The notes under the pieces: generated by a model
Databases searched by the model: none
The model's input: only the letters and a program-made list of their open reading frames with translations
What the model was told of the DNA's origin: nothing
Position numbers and translations under genes: made by a program
NCBI GenBank assembly: GCA_022447485.1
Contig: JAKVCH010000237.1
Location: 1 to 5,442 of the forward strand
DNA length: 5,442 nucleotides
Reading direction: 5' to 3'
Origin: Polyangiaceae bacterium
GTDB lineage: Bacteria > Myxococcota_A > Polyangia > Polyangiales > Polyangiaceae
In this document: positions 1-5,436 of the stretch, piece by piece
Layout of the letters: each line of letters begins with the position of its first letter
How positions within the stretch are numbered: position 1 is the first letter of the stretch

Positions 1-1630
1 TTGCCAGAATCACTCGCTGAGCTTCGACAGCTACATCACGCAGGCGACGGTCATCTAAGTCTTCTTCGCCATGCTCGAGGGCATCAATGAGCATATCTTC
101 AATCTCATCTTCACTGAGGCCATAAGAAGGCTTTACTTCGACCTCTTGCTCAATACCCGTCGTCAATTCTTTTGCATTGACCGTGAGCAGGTTATTCTCA
201 TCCACATGAAAATTCACCTCCAAGCGAGCGATACCCGCTGGCATCGGAGGAATCCCCCGCAGGCTAAACCGTGCTAAAGAGCGACAGTTTTCGGCGAGTT
301 CTCTTTCACCCTGTACAACGTGCAATTCAAACCCAGTCTGATTATCTGCATAGGTGGTGAATGTAGAACGGGCACCAGCTGGTATGGTGGTATTTCGAGG
401 CAGAATCTTATCGATCCCACCACCCATCGTTTCAACACCCAAAGAGAGAGGTAAAACGTCCAGTAAAAGAACGTCTTCAGCCTCACCGCTTAAGGCAGCT
501 GCCGTCATTGCGGCTCCGTAAGCGACAACCAAGTCTGGATCAAGATCAGTCAAAGGCTCTTGGTCAAAGAAGCCTTTCACATAATCTCTCACCGCCGGCA
601 TCCTCGTCGAGCCACCGACTAAAATGACACCATCGAGATCTGCTTTCGTCAGCTGCGCGTCCCGCAATGCGCGACGACAAGCCCTTTCGGTCTTTCTTAG
701 TAAAGGCAAGGAGAGCTCAGCCAATGAAGAGCGCTCTAAACGGAAGCTTTGAACGCCTCCTCCCTTCACAGGCACCTCGACCTCGACAACTTCTCGCTCG
801 GTAAGACCGTGCTTGAGCGAACGAGCCGCCTCCACTGCTAAAGCCCGCACCTCCGCGGGAATAGCTCCATCGACCTCAAAGCCCATCACTGGAAGAAGCT
901 CTCGCACGAGAAGCTGATCGATATCGTCTCCGCCGAGGGCACTATCGCCTCCAGTGCTTTTTACCTGGAAAACCCCGTCGTCCAATTCCAAAATTGTGAT
1001 ATCGAAGGTCCCGCCGCCGAGGTCGTAGACGGCAAACTTTCCGCTGGCACCTTTATCCAGGCCGTAGGCCACTGCAGCAGCCGTGGGCTCGTTCAACAGA
1101 CGCAGGACCTCTAACCCAGCCAACTTCGCAGCATCTCGCGTTGCCTGACGCTGGGCATCGTCAAAATAGGCTGGCACTGTGAGAACCACGCCACCGATAT
1201 TCGTTAATTGATCGACAGCACTTTGTTTCAGGCTTTTCAGGATTTCGGCGCTCACTTCAATCGGCGAAACCTTTCTCTCTTCTCCTAAATCAAACCGAAC
1301 AACCCGACCATCATCACTATCGTCGGGTATCGCCAACTTCATCGAAGAGGGCACAACACTCATCTCGGCATAACTACGGCCTAGATAGCGCTTAGCACTG
1401 GCGATAGTCTTTTCTGGCTCCCGCGTGAGAAAACTCTTCGCCGTGCGACCAACAACAACACTCCCGTGGCTCCCATAATGAACAACACTGGGCAAAAGAC
1501 CGGTGCCGTCACAAGTCGTCAAGGCAACAGGACGTTCATCGCGAAGAACTGCTAGCGCCGAGTGGGTCGTTCCTAAATCGATGCCCACCGCTAAGGGCGC
1601 GGCCATCGGGTCAAAAATATCGAGAAGCAT
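1..1630 (-). CDS. hscA: HscA, Hsp70-type chaperone for Fe-S cluster transfer (partial, C-terminus beyond window)
   Basis: HscA is a cytosolic ATP-driven Hsp70 chaperone dedicated to IscU; with HscB it promotes release of the Fe-S cluster from the scaffold. The frame is open from the ATG at 1628-1630 to the left edge, giving 543 residues of an expected ~615-620, so only the end of the helical lid is missing. Visible motifs: phosphate-1 loop GIDLGTTHS (16-24), AKRYLGR (79-85, with the Lys that corresponds to the catalytic Lys of DnaK), VPAYFDDAQRQ (152-162), NEPTAAA (180-186), phosphate-2 DLGGGTFD (203-210), GGDSALGGDD (227-236), adenosine motif GGSTRMP (339-345), linker LLLDV (388-392), and a substrate-binding domain from about 393 to 505 ending in VKPSYGLS. 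The opening MLLDIFDP resembles the start of E. coli HscA (MALLQISEP), which supports this start over the ATG at 1604-1606. It begins 4 bp after hscB stops, so the two are probably co-translated. The match is to HscA rather than DnaK (for example CRSLARFSLRGIPPMPAG, 449-466). Confidence 0.96.
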   Translation of the reverse strand, partial: MLLDIFDPMAAPLAVGIDLGTTHSALAVLRDERPVALTTCDGTGLLPSVVHYGSHGSVVVGRTAKSFLTREPEKTIASAKRYLGRSYAEMSVVPSSMKLAIPDDSDDGRVVRFDLGEERKVSPIEVSAEILKSLKQSAVDQLTNIGGVVLTVPAYFDDAQRQATRDAAKLAGLEVLRLLNEPTAAAVAYGLDKGASGKFAVYDLGGGTFDITILELDDGVFQVKSTGGDSALGGDDIDQLLVRELLPVMGFEVDGAIPAEVRALAVEAARSLKHGLTEREVVEVEVPVKGGGVQSFRLERSSLAELSLPLLRKTERACRRALRDAQLTKADLDGVILVGGSTRMPAVRDYVKGFFDQEPLTDLDPDLVVAYGAAMTAAALSGEAEDVLLLDVLPLSLGVETMGGGIDKILPRNTTIPAGARSTFTTYADNQTGFELHVVQGERELAENCRSLARFSLRGIPPMPAGIARLEVNFHVDENNLLTVNAKELTTGIEQEVEVKPSYGLSEDEIEDMLIDALEHGEEDLDDRRLRDVAVEAQRVILA

Positions 1631-1634
1631 CGCT

Positions 1635-2192
1635 TTAGATCTCTTCCAATTCATCGAGGCTCGCATCAGCCTCTTCAAAAAATCGCCTTAAGTACCGTAA
1701 AACACTCAAGTGGTGATAAGCACGCTCAACCTCTTCGGCGGCCAAATCTTGCCCAGACTCCGCCGCTGCCCCGAGCCGCTCAAAGACGACCTCGAGTTGT
1801 CCAAGGCTTATCTTCTCTTCGCCTCTCGTCAGCTCGACCAGCTTTTCCAGGCTATCAATATCAGCTTGCTGAGTCAGTGTTCGCAAGCGCTCTCTCTTCT
1901 CCATCATCTCCATTAACAATGCCGGAGAAGCTGGCGGATGCTGCTCTTCCTCCGTCGAAACGCCGTAGTGGCTTAAGAGCAGCTCCCCTCGTTGTACTGG
2001 GTTCTTTAAAATTCGAGCAGCTTCATTAATTGCTATTGCCCGGTTTAATGCAGCTCTTCGCTCCGCCGGAGAGGCATGACTAAAACGATCGGGATGAAGA
2101 GCTGCACTGAGATCACGATGACGCAGCTCTAGCTCTTGCGCCGAAAGCGCAAAGTGATGCTCGAAGCCGAGCAATTGGAAAGGGTCGGACAA
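1635..2192 (-). CDS. hscB: HscB, J-domain co-chaperone of HscA
   Basis: HscB is a J-protein that binds IscU, delivers it to HscA and stimulates the HscA ATPase. The product is 185 residues, slightly longer than E. coli HscB (171). The N-terminal J-domain (about 3-75) carries the obligatory HPD motif at 33-35, inside LHPDRF, followed by INEAARILKNPVQRGELLL (55-73), which is typical of HscB rather than of DnaJ. There is no G/F region or zinc domain. The C-terminal half is the helical IscU-binding domain, with the family signature LLMEMMEKRERLR (92-104) and a closing YHHLSVLRYLRRFFEEAD segment. The start codon is TTG (2190-2192): no ATG or GTG lies between the in-frame stop just upstream (at the end of iscA) and the J-domain, and a later start would cut into the domain. 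The gene begins 7 bp after iscA stops, with only a weak AAGAGA purine stretch as ribosome site, so translation probably depends on coupling to iscA. Confidence 0.94.
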   Translation of the reverse strand: MSDPFQLLGFEHHFALSAQELELRHRDLSAALHPDRFSHASPAERRAALNRAIAINEAARILKNPVQRGELLLSHYGVSTEEEQHPPASPALLMEMMEKRERLRTLTQQADIDSLEKLVELTRGEEKISLGQLEVVFERLGAAAESGQDLAAEEVERAYHHLSVLRYLRRFFEEADASLDELEEI

Positions 2193-2199
2193 TTTTCTC

Positions 2200-2667
2200 T
2201 TACTTCACGGTGAAAGAGTGTCCGCAACCGCAGCTTGTCGCCTCATGGGGGTTCACGAATTTGAAACCCTGAAACATCAAGGTTTTTTCATAATCGAGAA
2301 CGCTCCCCGCAAGGTAAACAAGACTCTTTTTGTCGACATAAAAGACAATGCCATCCTTCTCGTACGCATAATCACGAGCACGAGGAGGCTTGTCTTCGTA
2401 TTGAATCACGTAGCTGAAACCGGAACAGCCTCCGCCTTTAATTCCCAAGCGAATCGCTGCATCGGTTGAGCCACGCTTTTCGAGTTTTGTGCGCGCATAA
2501 GCCGCTGCAGAGGCGGAAATAGCCATGCCCTTTTTCGGGGCACGAGCCAAAGCCGCATCGAGCTCTTCTCCTCGAATTTTCGACACCAAATCTCTCGCCC
2601 CCTCTCCTCCAGGAGAGGATGCCGTAGTTTGAGCTGTGGATGCCTGGGGAGACGAACTCTCCATCAT
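2200..2667 (-). CDS. iscA: IscA, A-type Fe-S carrier with an N-terminal extension
   Basis: IscA belongs to the A-type carriers (HesB/IscA/ErpA/SufA), which bind iron or an Fe-S cluster through three cysteines and pass it to target proteins. All three are present: C81 in GGGCSGFSY and C146/C148 in SCGCGHSF, with the family spacing C-X64-C-X-C. The conserved core runs from about residue 48 (MAISASAAAYARTKLEKRG) to the end and has the usual ~108 residues. The first ~47 residues are additional: a Ser/Thr/Ala/Gly-rich stretch (3-24), then a charged, probably helical part (25-46). E. coli IscA (107 aa) has nothing comparable. Position between iscU and hscB supports iscA over erpA. The start overlaps the iscU stop (ATGATGG, with iscU ending in TGA). 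A strong GGAGAGGA lies directly upstream; its spacing favours the second ATG (2662-2664, product 154 aa). An internal start at Met48 (2524-2526) would give a standard-length protein and cannot be excluded. Confidence 0.93.
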   Translation of the reverse strand: MMESSSPQASTAQTTASSPGGEGARDLVSKIRGEELDAALARAPKKGMAISASAAAYARTKLEKRGSTDAAIRLGIKGGGCSGFSYVIQYEDKPPRARDYAYEKDGIVFYVDKKSLVYLAGSVLDYEKTLMFQGFKFVNPHEATSCGCGHSFTVK

Positions 2668-3071
2668 TCCTCTCCGTCGAGAGCAGCCTTGGCGGCTTTC
2701 TTCTTTCGGAAGTCTTCAATGGCGCTCTTGATGGCATCTTCAGCAAGTACAGAGCAATGGATCTTTACCGGTGGTAGGGAAAGCTCCTCGGCAATCTGGC
2801 TATTCGACAAAGCCTCTGCCTCTTCAATTTTCTTTCCTTTAATCCACTCCGTGGCCAAGGACGACGAAGCAATCGCTGAACCGCAACCAAAAGTTTTGAA
2901 CTTCGCTTCTTCGATCACACCTTCGTCACTCACGCGAATCTGCAAGCGCATAACATCGCCGCACGCTGGTGCACCAACGAGGCCAGTGCCAACGCTTTCG
3001 TCCGTCTCTTGGAGACTCCCGACGTTGCGAGGGTTTTCATAATGGTCGATGACTTTATCACTGTAGGCCAT
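2664..3071 (-). CDS. iscU: IscU, Fe-S cluster assembly scaffold
   Basis: IscU is the scaffold on which [2Fe-2S] and [4Fe-4S] clusters are built from sulfur supplied by IscS, then released through HscB/HscA. The protein has 135 residues against 128 in E. coli. It matches the E. coli protein closely, from MAYSDKVIDHYENPRNVGS at the start to HCSVLAEDAIKSAI near the end. The ligand set has the same numbering as in E. coli: C37 and D39 in APACGDVM, C63 in FGCGSAIASSS, H105 and C106. LPPVK (99-103), the motif recognised by HscA, is intact, which fits the presence of hscA in the same operon. The C-terminus carries a short extra tail (ALDGEE) whose codons contain the iscA ribosome site. The ATG at 3069-3071 is preceded by AGGA (3080-3083) at 8 nt. 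The gene follows iscS after 81 bp, the largest gap in the four-gene iscU-hscA block and its upstream neighbour. Confidence 0.98.
   Translation of the reverse strand: MAYSDKVIDHYENPRNVGSLQETDESVGTGLVGAPACGDVMRLQIRVSDEGVIEEAKFKTFGCGSAIASSSLATEWIKGKKIEEAEALSNSQIAEELSLPPVKIHCSVLAEDAIKSAIEDFRKKKAAKAALDGEE
2668..2675 (-). promoter_or_regulatory. Ribosome binding site of iscA inside the iscU end
   Basis: The sequence GGAGAGGA reads on the minus strand immediately before the iscA start and encodes the last codons of iscU. GGAG is 4 nt from the first ATG (2665-2667) and 7 nt from the second (2662-2664). The second spacing is the usual one, so initiation at Met2 is a little more likely. This site argues that the long IscA form, including the N-terminal extension, is really translated. 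It also couples iscA to iscU. Confidence 0.7.
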
Positions 3072-3113
3072 GATTGTTTTCCTATCTTATTGAGGGGGAA
3101 TTCTATGCTGCGT

Positions 3114-3134
3114 GACGGCTCTCAAGCGGCCGTC
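3114..3134 (-). repeat. Inverted repeat (hairpin) between iscS and iscU
   Basis: GACGGC (3114-3119) and GCCGTC (3129-3134) form a perfect 6-bp GC-rich stem with a 9-nt loop. It lies in the 81-bp gap after the iscS stop. On the transcribed (minus) strand the T-run (complement of 3140-3147) comes before the stem, not after it, so this is not a standard intrinsic terminator in the operon's direction. It may be an mRNA structure that affects processing or stability between iscS and iscU. The structure is seen; the role is inferred. Confidence 0.45.
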
Positions 3135-3152
3135 CCATGAAAAAAAACGAGA

Positions 3153-4376
3153 TTAATGACCAGCCCATTCAATCGACTTTAAGTCAATTCCCGACTTATA
3201 CATTTCGAAGAGTGGTGACATATCGCGAAGTCGCTGCACCTTGTCCACCATAAGATCTGCGACAAAGTCGACTTCTTCCTCGGTATTGAAGCGCCCTAGC
3301 CCAAAACGGATAGAAGAGTGAGCGAGTTCGTCGTCGAGCCCCATTGAGCGCAATACGTAACTCGGTTCCAGGCTGGCGCTAGTGCAGGCAGACCCACTGG
3401 AGACAGCGACGTCTTTGATCGCCATCATCAATCCTTCGCCTTCGACGAAAGAGAAAGAAAGGTTGAGGTTTCCAGAGAGTCGATGCTCAGGATGACCATT
3501 CAAAACGACCTCTTCGAGTCGCTCAGAAATGGAGCGATGCAAACGTTCTCGCAGAGAGATGAGCCGGATATTCTCTTCTGCTCCTTCTGCCATCATAATT
3601 TCTGCTGCGCGAGCAAAGCCAACAATACTCGAGACATTAAGAGTACCAGACCGATTGCCGCGCTCATGCCCACCACCATCCATCTGAGCAGCCAGACGGA
3701 CTCGAGGACGCTTGCGGCGAACATAGAGCAGACCGACACCCTTTGGACCGTAGATTTTATGAGCCGTTACCGACGCAAGATCAACGTTCATCTCCTGGAC
3801 ATTAAAAGGTGTTTTGCCCACACCCTGAACGGCATCTACGTGAAAAAGAACGCCTTTCTCTCGGGTGATCTTCCCAATCTCCTTGATGGGTTGAATTGTG
3901 CCCACTTCGTTATTGGCAAGCATCACAGAAACGAGAATCGTCTTGTCTGTTATCGCTGCACGTACATCTTCGGGGTTGACTCGACCTTGCGGGTCGACCG
4001 GTAAGTAGGTGACCTCGAAGCCCTCTTTTTCAAGACGCTTACACGAGTCCAGGACAGCCTTATGCTCAATCACTGTCGTAATAATGTGATTACCCTTGGA
4101 CTTGTAGTATTCTGCGGCGCCCTTCAGCGCGAGGTTATTGCTCTCGGTCGCTCCTGAAGTAAAGACAATTTCTTTCCCTGACTCAGCTCCAAGGAACTGA
4201 GCCAATACCTCGCGCGCGTCTTCAACTGCCGCCTCAGCTTCCCAACCATAGCGGTGTGTTCGACTCGCGGCGTTACCATAGACTTTTGTGAAATAGGGCA
4301 ACATCGCATCGAGAACCCGAGGGTCCATCTGGGTCGTTGCGTTGTTGTCCATGTAGATAGGTAGTTCAAGTGTCAT
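3153..4376 (-). CDS. iscS: IscS, PLP-dependent cysteine desulfurase
   Basis: IscS converts L-cysteine to L-alanine and carries the released sulfur as a persulfide, handing it to IscU and, in many bacteria, to tRNA-thiolation and other sulfur pathways. The 407-residue product is close to E. coli IscS (404) along its whole length. PLP site: H105 in IEHKAVLD, D181 and Q184 in HVDAVQ, and Schiff-base lysine K207 in TAHKIYGPKG. The persulfide cysteine is C331 in SSGSACTSASLEPSYVLR, on the long mobile loop of group I desulfurases; this separates it from SufS-type enzymes. The C-terminal SIEWAGH corresponds to SIEWAHH of E. coli, a region that contacts IscU. The N-terminus reads YMDNNATT, where E. 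coli has YLDYSATT. The ATG at 4374-4376 has a good ribosome site, GAGG (4384-4387), 7 nt upstream. The gene follows the regulator after 66 bp and is probably on the same transcript. Confidence 0.98.
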   Translation of the reverse strand: MTLELPIYMDNNATTQMDPRVLDAMLPYFTKVYGNAASRTHRYGWEAEAAVEDAREVLAQFLGAESGKEIVFTSGATESNNLALKGAAEYYKSKGNHIITTVIEHKAVLDSCKRLEKEGFEVTYLPVDPQGRVNPEDVRAAITDKTILVSVMLANNEVGTIQPIKEIGKITREKGVLFHVDAVQGVGKTPFNVQEMNVDLASVTAHKIYGPKGVGLLYVRRKRPRVRLAAQMDGGGHERGNRSGTLNVSSIVGFARAAEIMMAEGAEENIRLISLRERLHRSISERLEEVVLNGHPEHRLSGNLNLSFSFVEGEGLMMAIKDVAVSSGSACTSASLEPSYVLRSMGLDDELAHSSIRFGLGRFNTEEEVDFVADLMVDKVQRLRDMSPLFEMYKSGIDLKSIEWAGH

Positions 4377-4383
4377 GAATGGG

Positions 4384-4387
4384 CCTC
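4384..4387 (-). promoter_or_regulatory. Ribosome binding site of iscS
   Basis: GAGG on the minus strand stands 7 nt before the ATG at 4374-4376. It decides this start over the in-frame ATG at codon 9, giving the LPIYMD opening expected for the family. The rest of the 66-bp gap (4377-4442) shows no convincing promoter; a TAGAAT hexamer is present but lacks a good -35 partner. Confidence 0.6.
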
Positions 4388-4442
4388 GGTTGCATCTGAT
4401 AAAGTGGAATGAGTGATTCTATGTGTGGGGAAAAAGAAGTCC

Positions 4443-5315
4443 TTACTCGAGCGGAGACGCATCAAGAGACGAAGGTACACTTCTTTTCTGAGCCTGAATG
4501 GGCTGAGACTGAATGGGCTGAGACTGAATGGGAGAATTGTGACGACGCGGAGTACTAGCAGATCGATGGTGATAAGCACCTGCAACCAGCGCAGGCGCAA
4601 CAGGTTGATCGCCATGGCTGCGACAGCTGAGGCAAGCATCAGCGTGAGTGCCTTCGGCACAGGCGCTTTCACAAGCCCCCAGGTACACTAAGCTAGAGTG
4701 CAATTCTCGCTCCAATCGCCTCAATTCAGCGAGCTTTTCACGAACGGCCTTCAGCTTTTCGTTGTAAACGAGCGAGAGAGACGCAGCCGCCTCTTTCGCC
4801 GACGATGCCAAGTGATGTTGCTCAACGATATCTTGGAGGTCCGGTAAGGAAAAACCAATGGATTGCATTTTCGAAATCCAGCGCACCCGCTCGACTGAGC
4901 TTTGATCGTAAAGCCGGTAACGCCCTGCTGAACGGTCGACAGGCTCCAGTAGCCCCATTTTCTCGTAAAGATGCAGAGCGCGCACGGTTTTCCCCGTAAC
5001 CCGGGCCAATTCACCGACCTTCAAGGATTCTTTGGCCTCTGAGCCATCATTGGCCTGCATGTGCGCGGACGTTTCGGTCGATTTGAATGAGGGCGATTGG
5101 CTCAGCGAATCCATGTTCTTTCTGGACTCTTTTGCCGAGGTTTTCTTCCTTCGCCTCGGTGAACCGACTTCGCCTTTCGACACAGCTTCGCCTTTCGACA
5201 CAGCTTCGCCTTTCGTCACAGCTTCGCCTTTCGACACAGCTTCGCCAGGGAGTGAACCGAGCGGCTCAGCACTTCCCGAGGAAAGAATGGCGAGATGACG
5301 ACGATGAACAGACAT
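4443..5315 (-). CDS. MerR-family transcriptional regulator with C-terminal four-cysteine cluster
   Basis: This protein is likely a DNA-binding regulator of the isc operon it heads. The MerR winged-helix domain occupies about residues 98-165: KVGELARVTGKTVRALHLYEKMGLLEPV is the family signature and GRYRLYD the start of the wing. A long dimerisation helix follows (about 173-210, rich in Glu, Lys, Leu). Directly after it come C215, C219, C228 and C231 (C-X3-C-X8-C-X2-C, with H224 and H234 nearby), where CueR, ZntR and SoxR bind metal or a [2Fe-2S] cluster; the spacing is that of none of those three. Residues 1-97 form a disordered-looking extension with about four GEAVSK/T repeats and a basic RRRKK patch. 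The last ~50 residues are also low-complexity, with PIQSQ repeats. The start is uncertain: ATG at 5315 is the farthest possible (in-frame TAG at 5340-5342) but lacks a clear ribosome site. ATGs at 5114 (Met68) and 5060 (Met86) would give shorter proteins with an intact domain. I do not recognise a named gene. Confidence 0.88.
   Translation of the reverse strand: MSVHRRHLAILSSGSAEPLGSLPGEAVSKGEAVTKGEAVSKGEAVSKGEVGSPRRRKKTSAKESRKNMDSLSQSPSFKSTETSAHMQANDGSEAKESLKVGELARVTGKTVRALHLYEKMGLLEPVDRSAGRYRLYDQSSVERVRWISKMQSIGFSLPDLQDIVEQHHLASSAKEAAASLSLVYNEKLKAVREKLAELRRLERELHSSLVYLGACESACAEGTHADACLSCRSHGDQPVAPALVAGAYHHRSASTPRRHNSPIQSQPIQSQPIQAQKRSVPSSLDASPLE
4494..4532. repeat. 15-bp tandem repeat coding PIQSQ in the regulator tail
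   Basis: The unit CTGAATGGGCTGAGA (plus strand) occurs at 4494-4508 and 4509-4523, exactly repeated, with a partial third copy (CTGAATGGG) at 4524-4532. On the coding strand it yields SPIQSQPIQSQPIQAQ (261-276). The unit length is a multiple of three, so copy-number change would keep the frame. Confidence 0.9.
5169..5246. repeat. 18-bp tandem repeat coding GEAVSK near the regulator N-terminus
   Basis: The unit TTCGCCTTTCGACACAGC (plus strand) occurs at 5169-5186, 5187-5204, 5205-5222 (one A-to-T change) and 5223-5240, with a 6-bp partial copy at 5241-5246. On the coding strand it encodes GEAVSK, with one GEAVTK. The near identity suggests recent expansion by slippage. Each full unit reads, on the coding strand, AAAGG followed 7 nt later by a GTG codon, a potential internal translation start in the regulator's own frame. 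Confidence 0.92.
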
Positions 5316-5405
5316 GCTGCAGATACTCAGTAAAGCCAGCTACAAAAAACCGCTCTAGCGATTTTGGTGCTGCTGAAATCTAAAACCGTGCCGGCAAAAG
5401 GACTA

Positions 5406-5436
5406 AACCTAACCCTTACGTGCACGTTAGAGTTAT
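5406..5436 (-). promoter_or_regulatory. Candidate MerR-type promoter/operator of the isc operon
   Basis: Positions 5410-5435 form an imperfect 26-bp dyad: half-site TAACCCTTACGTG followed directly by CACGTTAGAGTTA. Eleven of thirteen positions in each half are symmetric, and the centre is the perfect palindrome ACGTGCACGT (5418-5427). On the minus strand ATAACT (5431-5436; 4 of 6 matches to the TTGACT of MerR promoters) is followed by a 19-bp spacer and TAGGTT (5406-5411; weak -10). A dyad within a 19-20 bp spacer is the known layout of MerR-activated promoters. The site is about 95 bp before the ATG at 5315. Alternatively TATAAC (5432-5437) is a -10 whose -35 lies beyond the window, which would put the dyad over the transcription start. 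The dyad is seen; the promoter role is inferred. Confidence 0.6.

Noticed and set aside
71..486. Small ORFs on both strands at the left end.
   Set aside because: They overlap the open hscA frame, whose conserved motifs continue through the region to the edge.
2629..3042. A 137-codon plus-strand ORF opposite iscU.
   Set aside because: It mirrors the highly conserved iscU coding sequence and has no family resemblance.
3100..3105. TAGAAT on the minus strand before iscU as a -10 box of an internal promoter.
   Set aside because: No acceptable -35 lies 16-18 bp upstream; the only TTGAGA is 14 bp away, too close.
3103..3138. An 11-codon minus-strand ORF (MGRPLESRHAA) in the iscS-iscU gap, spanning the hairpin, as a possible leader peptide.
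   Set aside because: It has no ribosome site (a T-run precedes it), no run of regulatory codons, and a length expected by chance.
3483..4004. A 173-codon plus-strand ORF opposite iscS.
   Set aside because: It is antisense to a fully conserved iscS, has no recognisable domain and shows no upstream signals; it is a shadow frame.
4376..4384. TGAATGGGC next to the iscS start matches part of the 15-bp repeat unit in the preceding gene, suggesting a recurring binding site.
   Set aside because: Only nine bases match, the repeat is explained by PIQSQ coding, and the copy here holds the spacer between ribosome site and ATG. Chance is sufficient.
5032..5383. Plus-strand ORFs with repeats (SPFDTA, RLSTQL) opposite the regulator's N-terminus.
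   Set aside because: The 18-bp repeat keeps all frames open, which explains them. The minus-strand frame continues into the MerR domain, while these lead nowhere.
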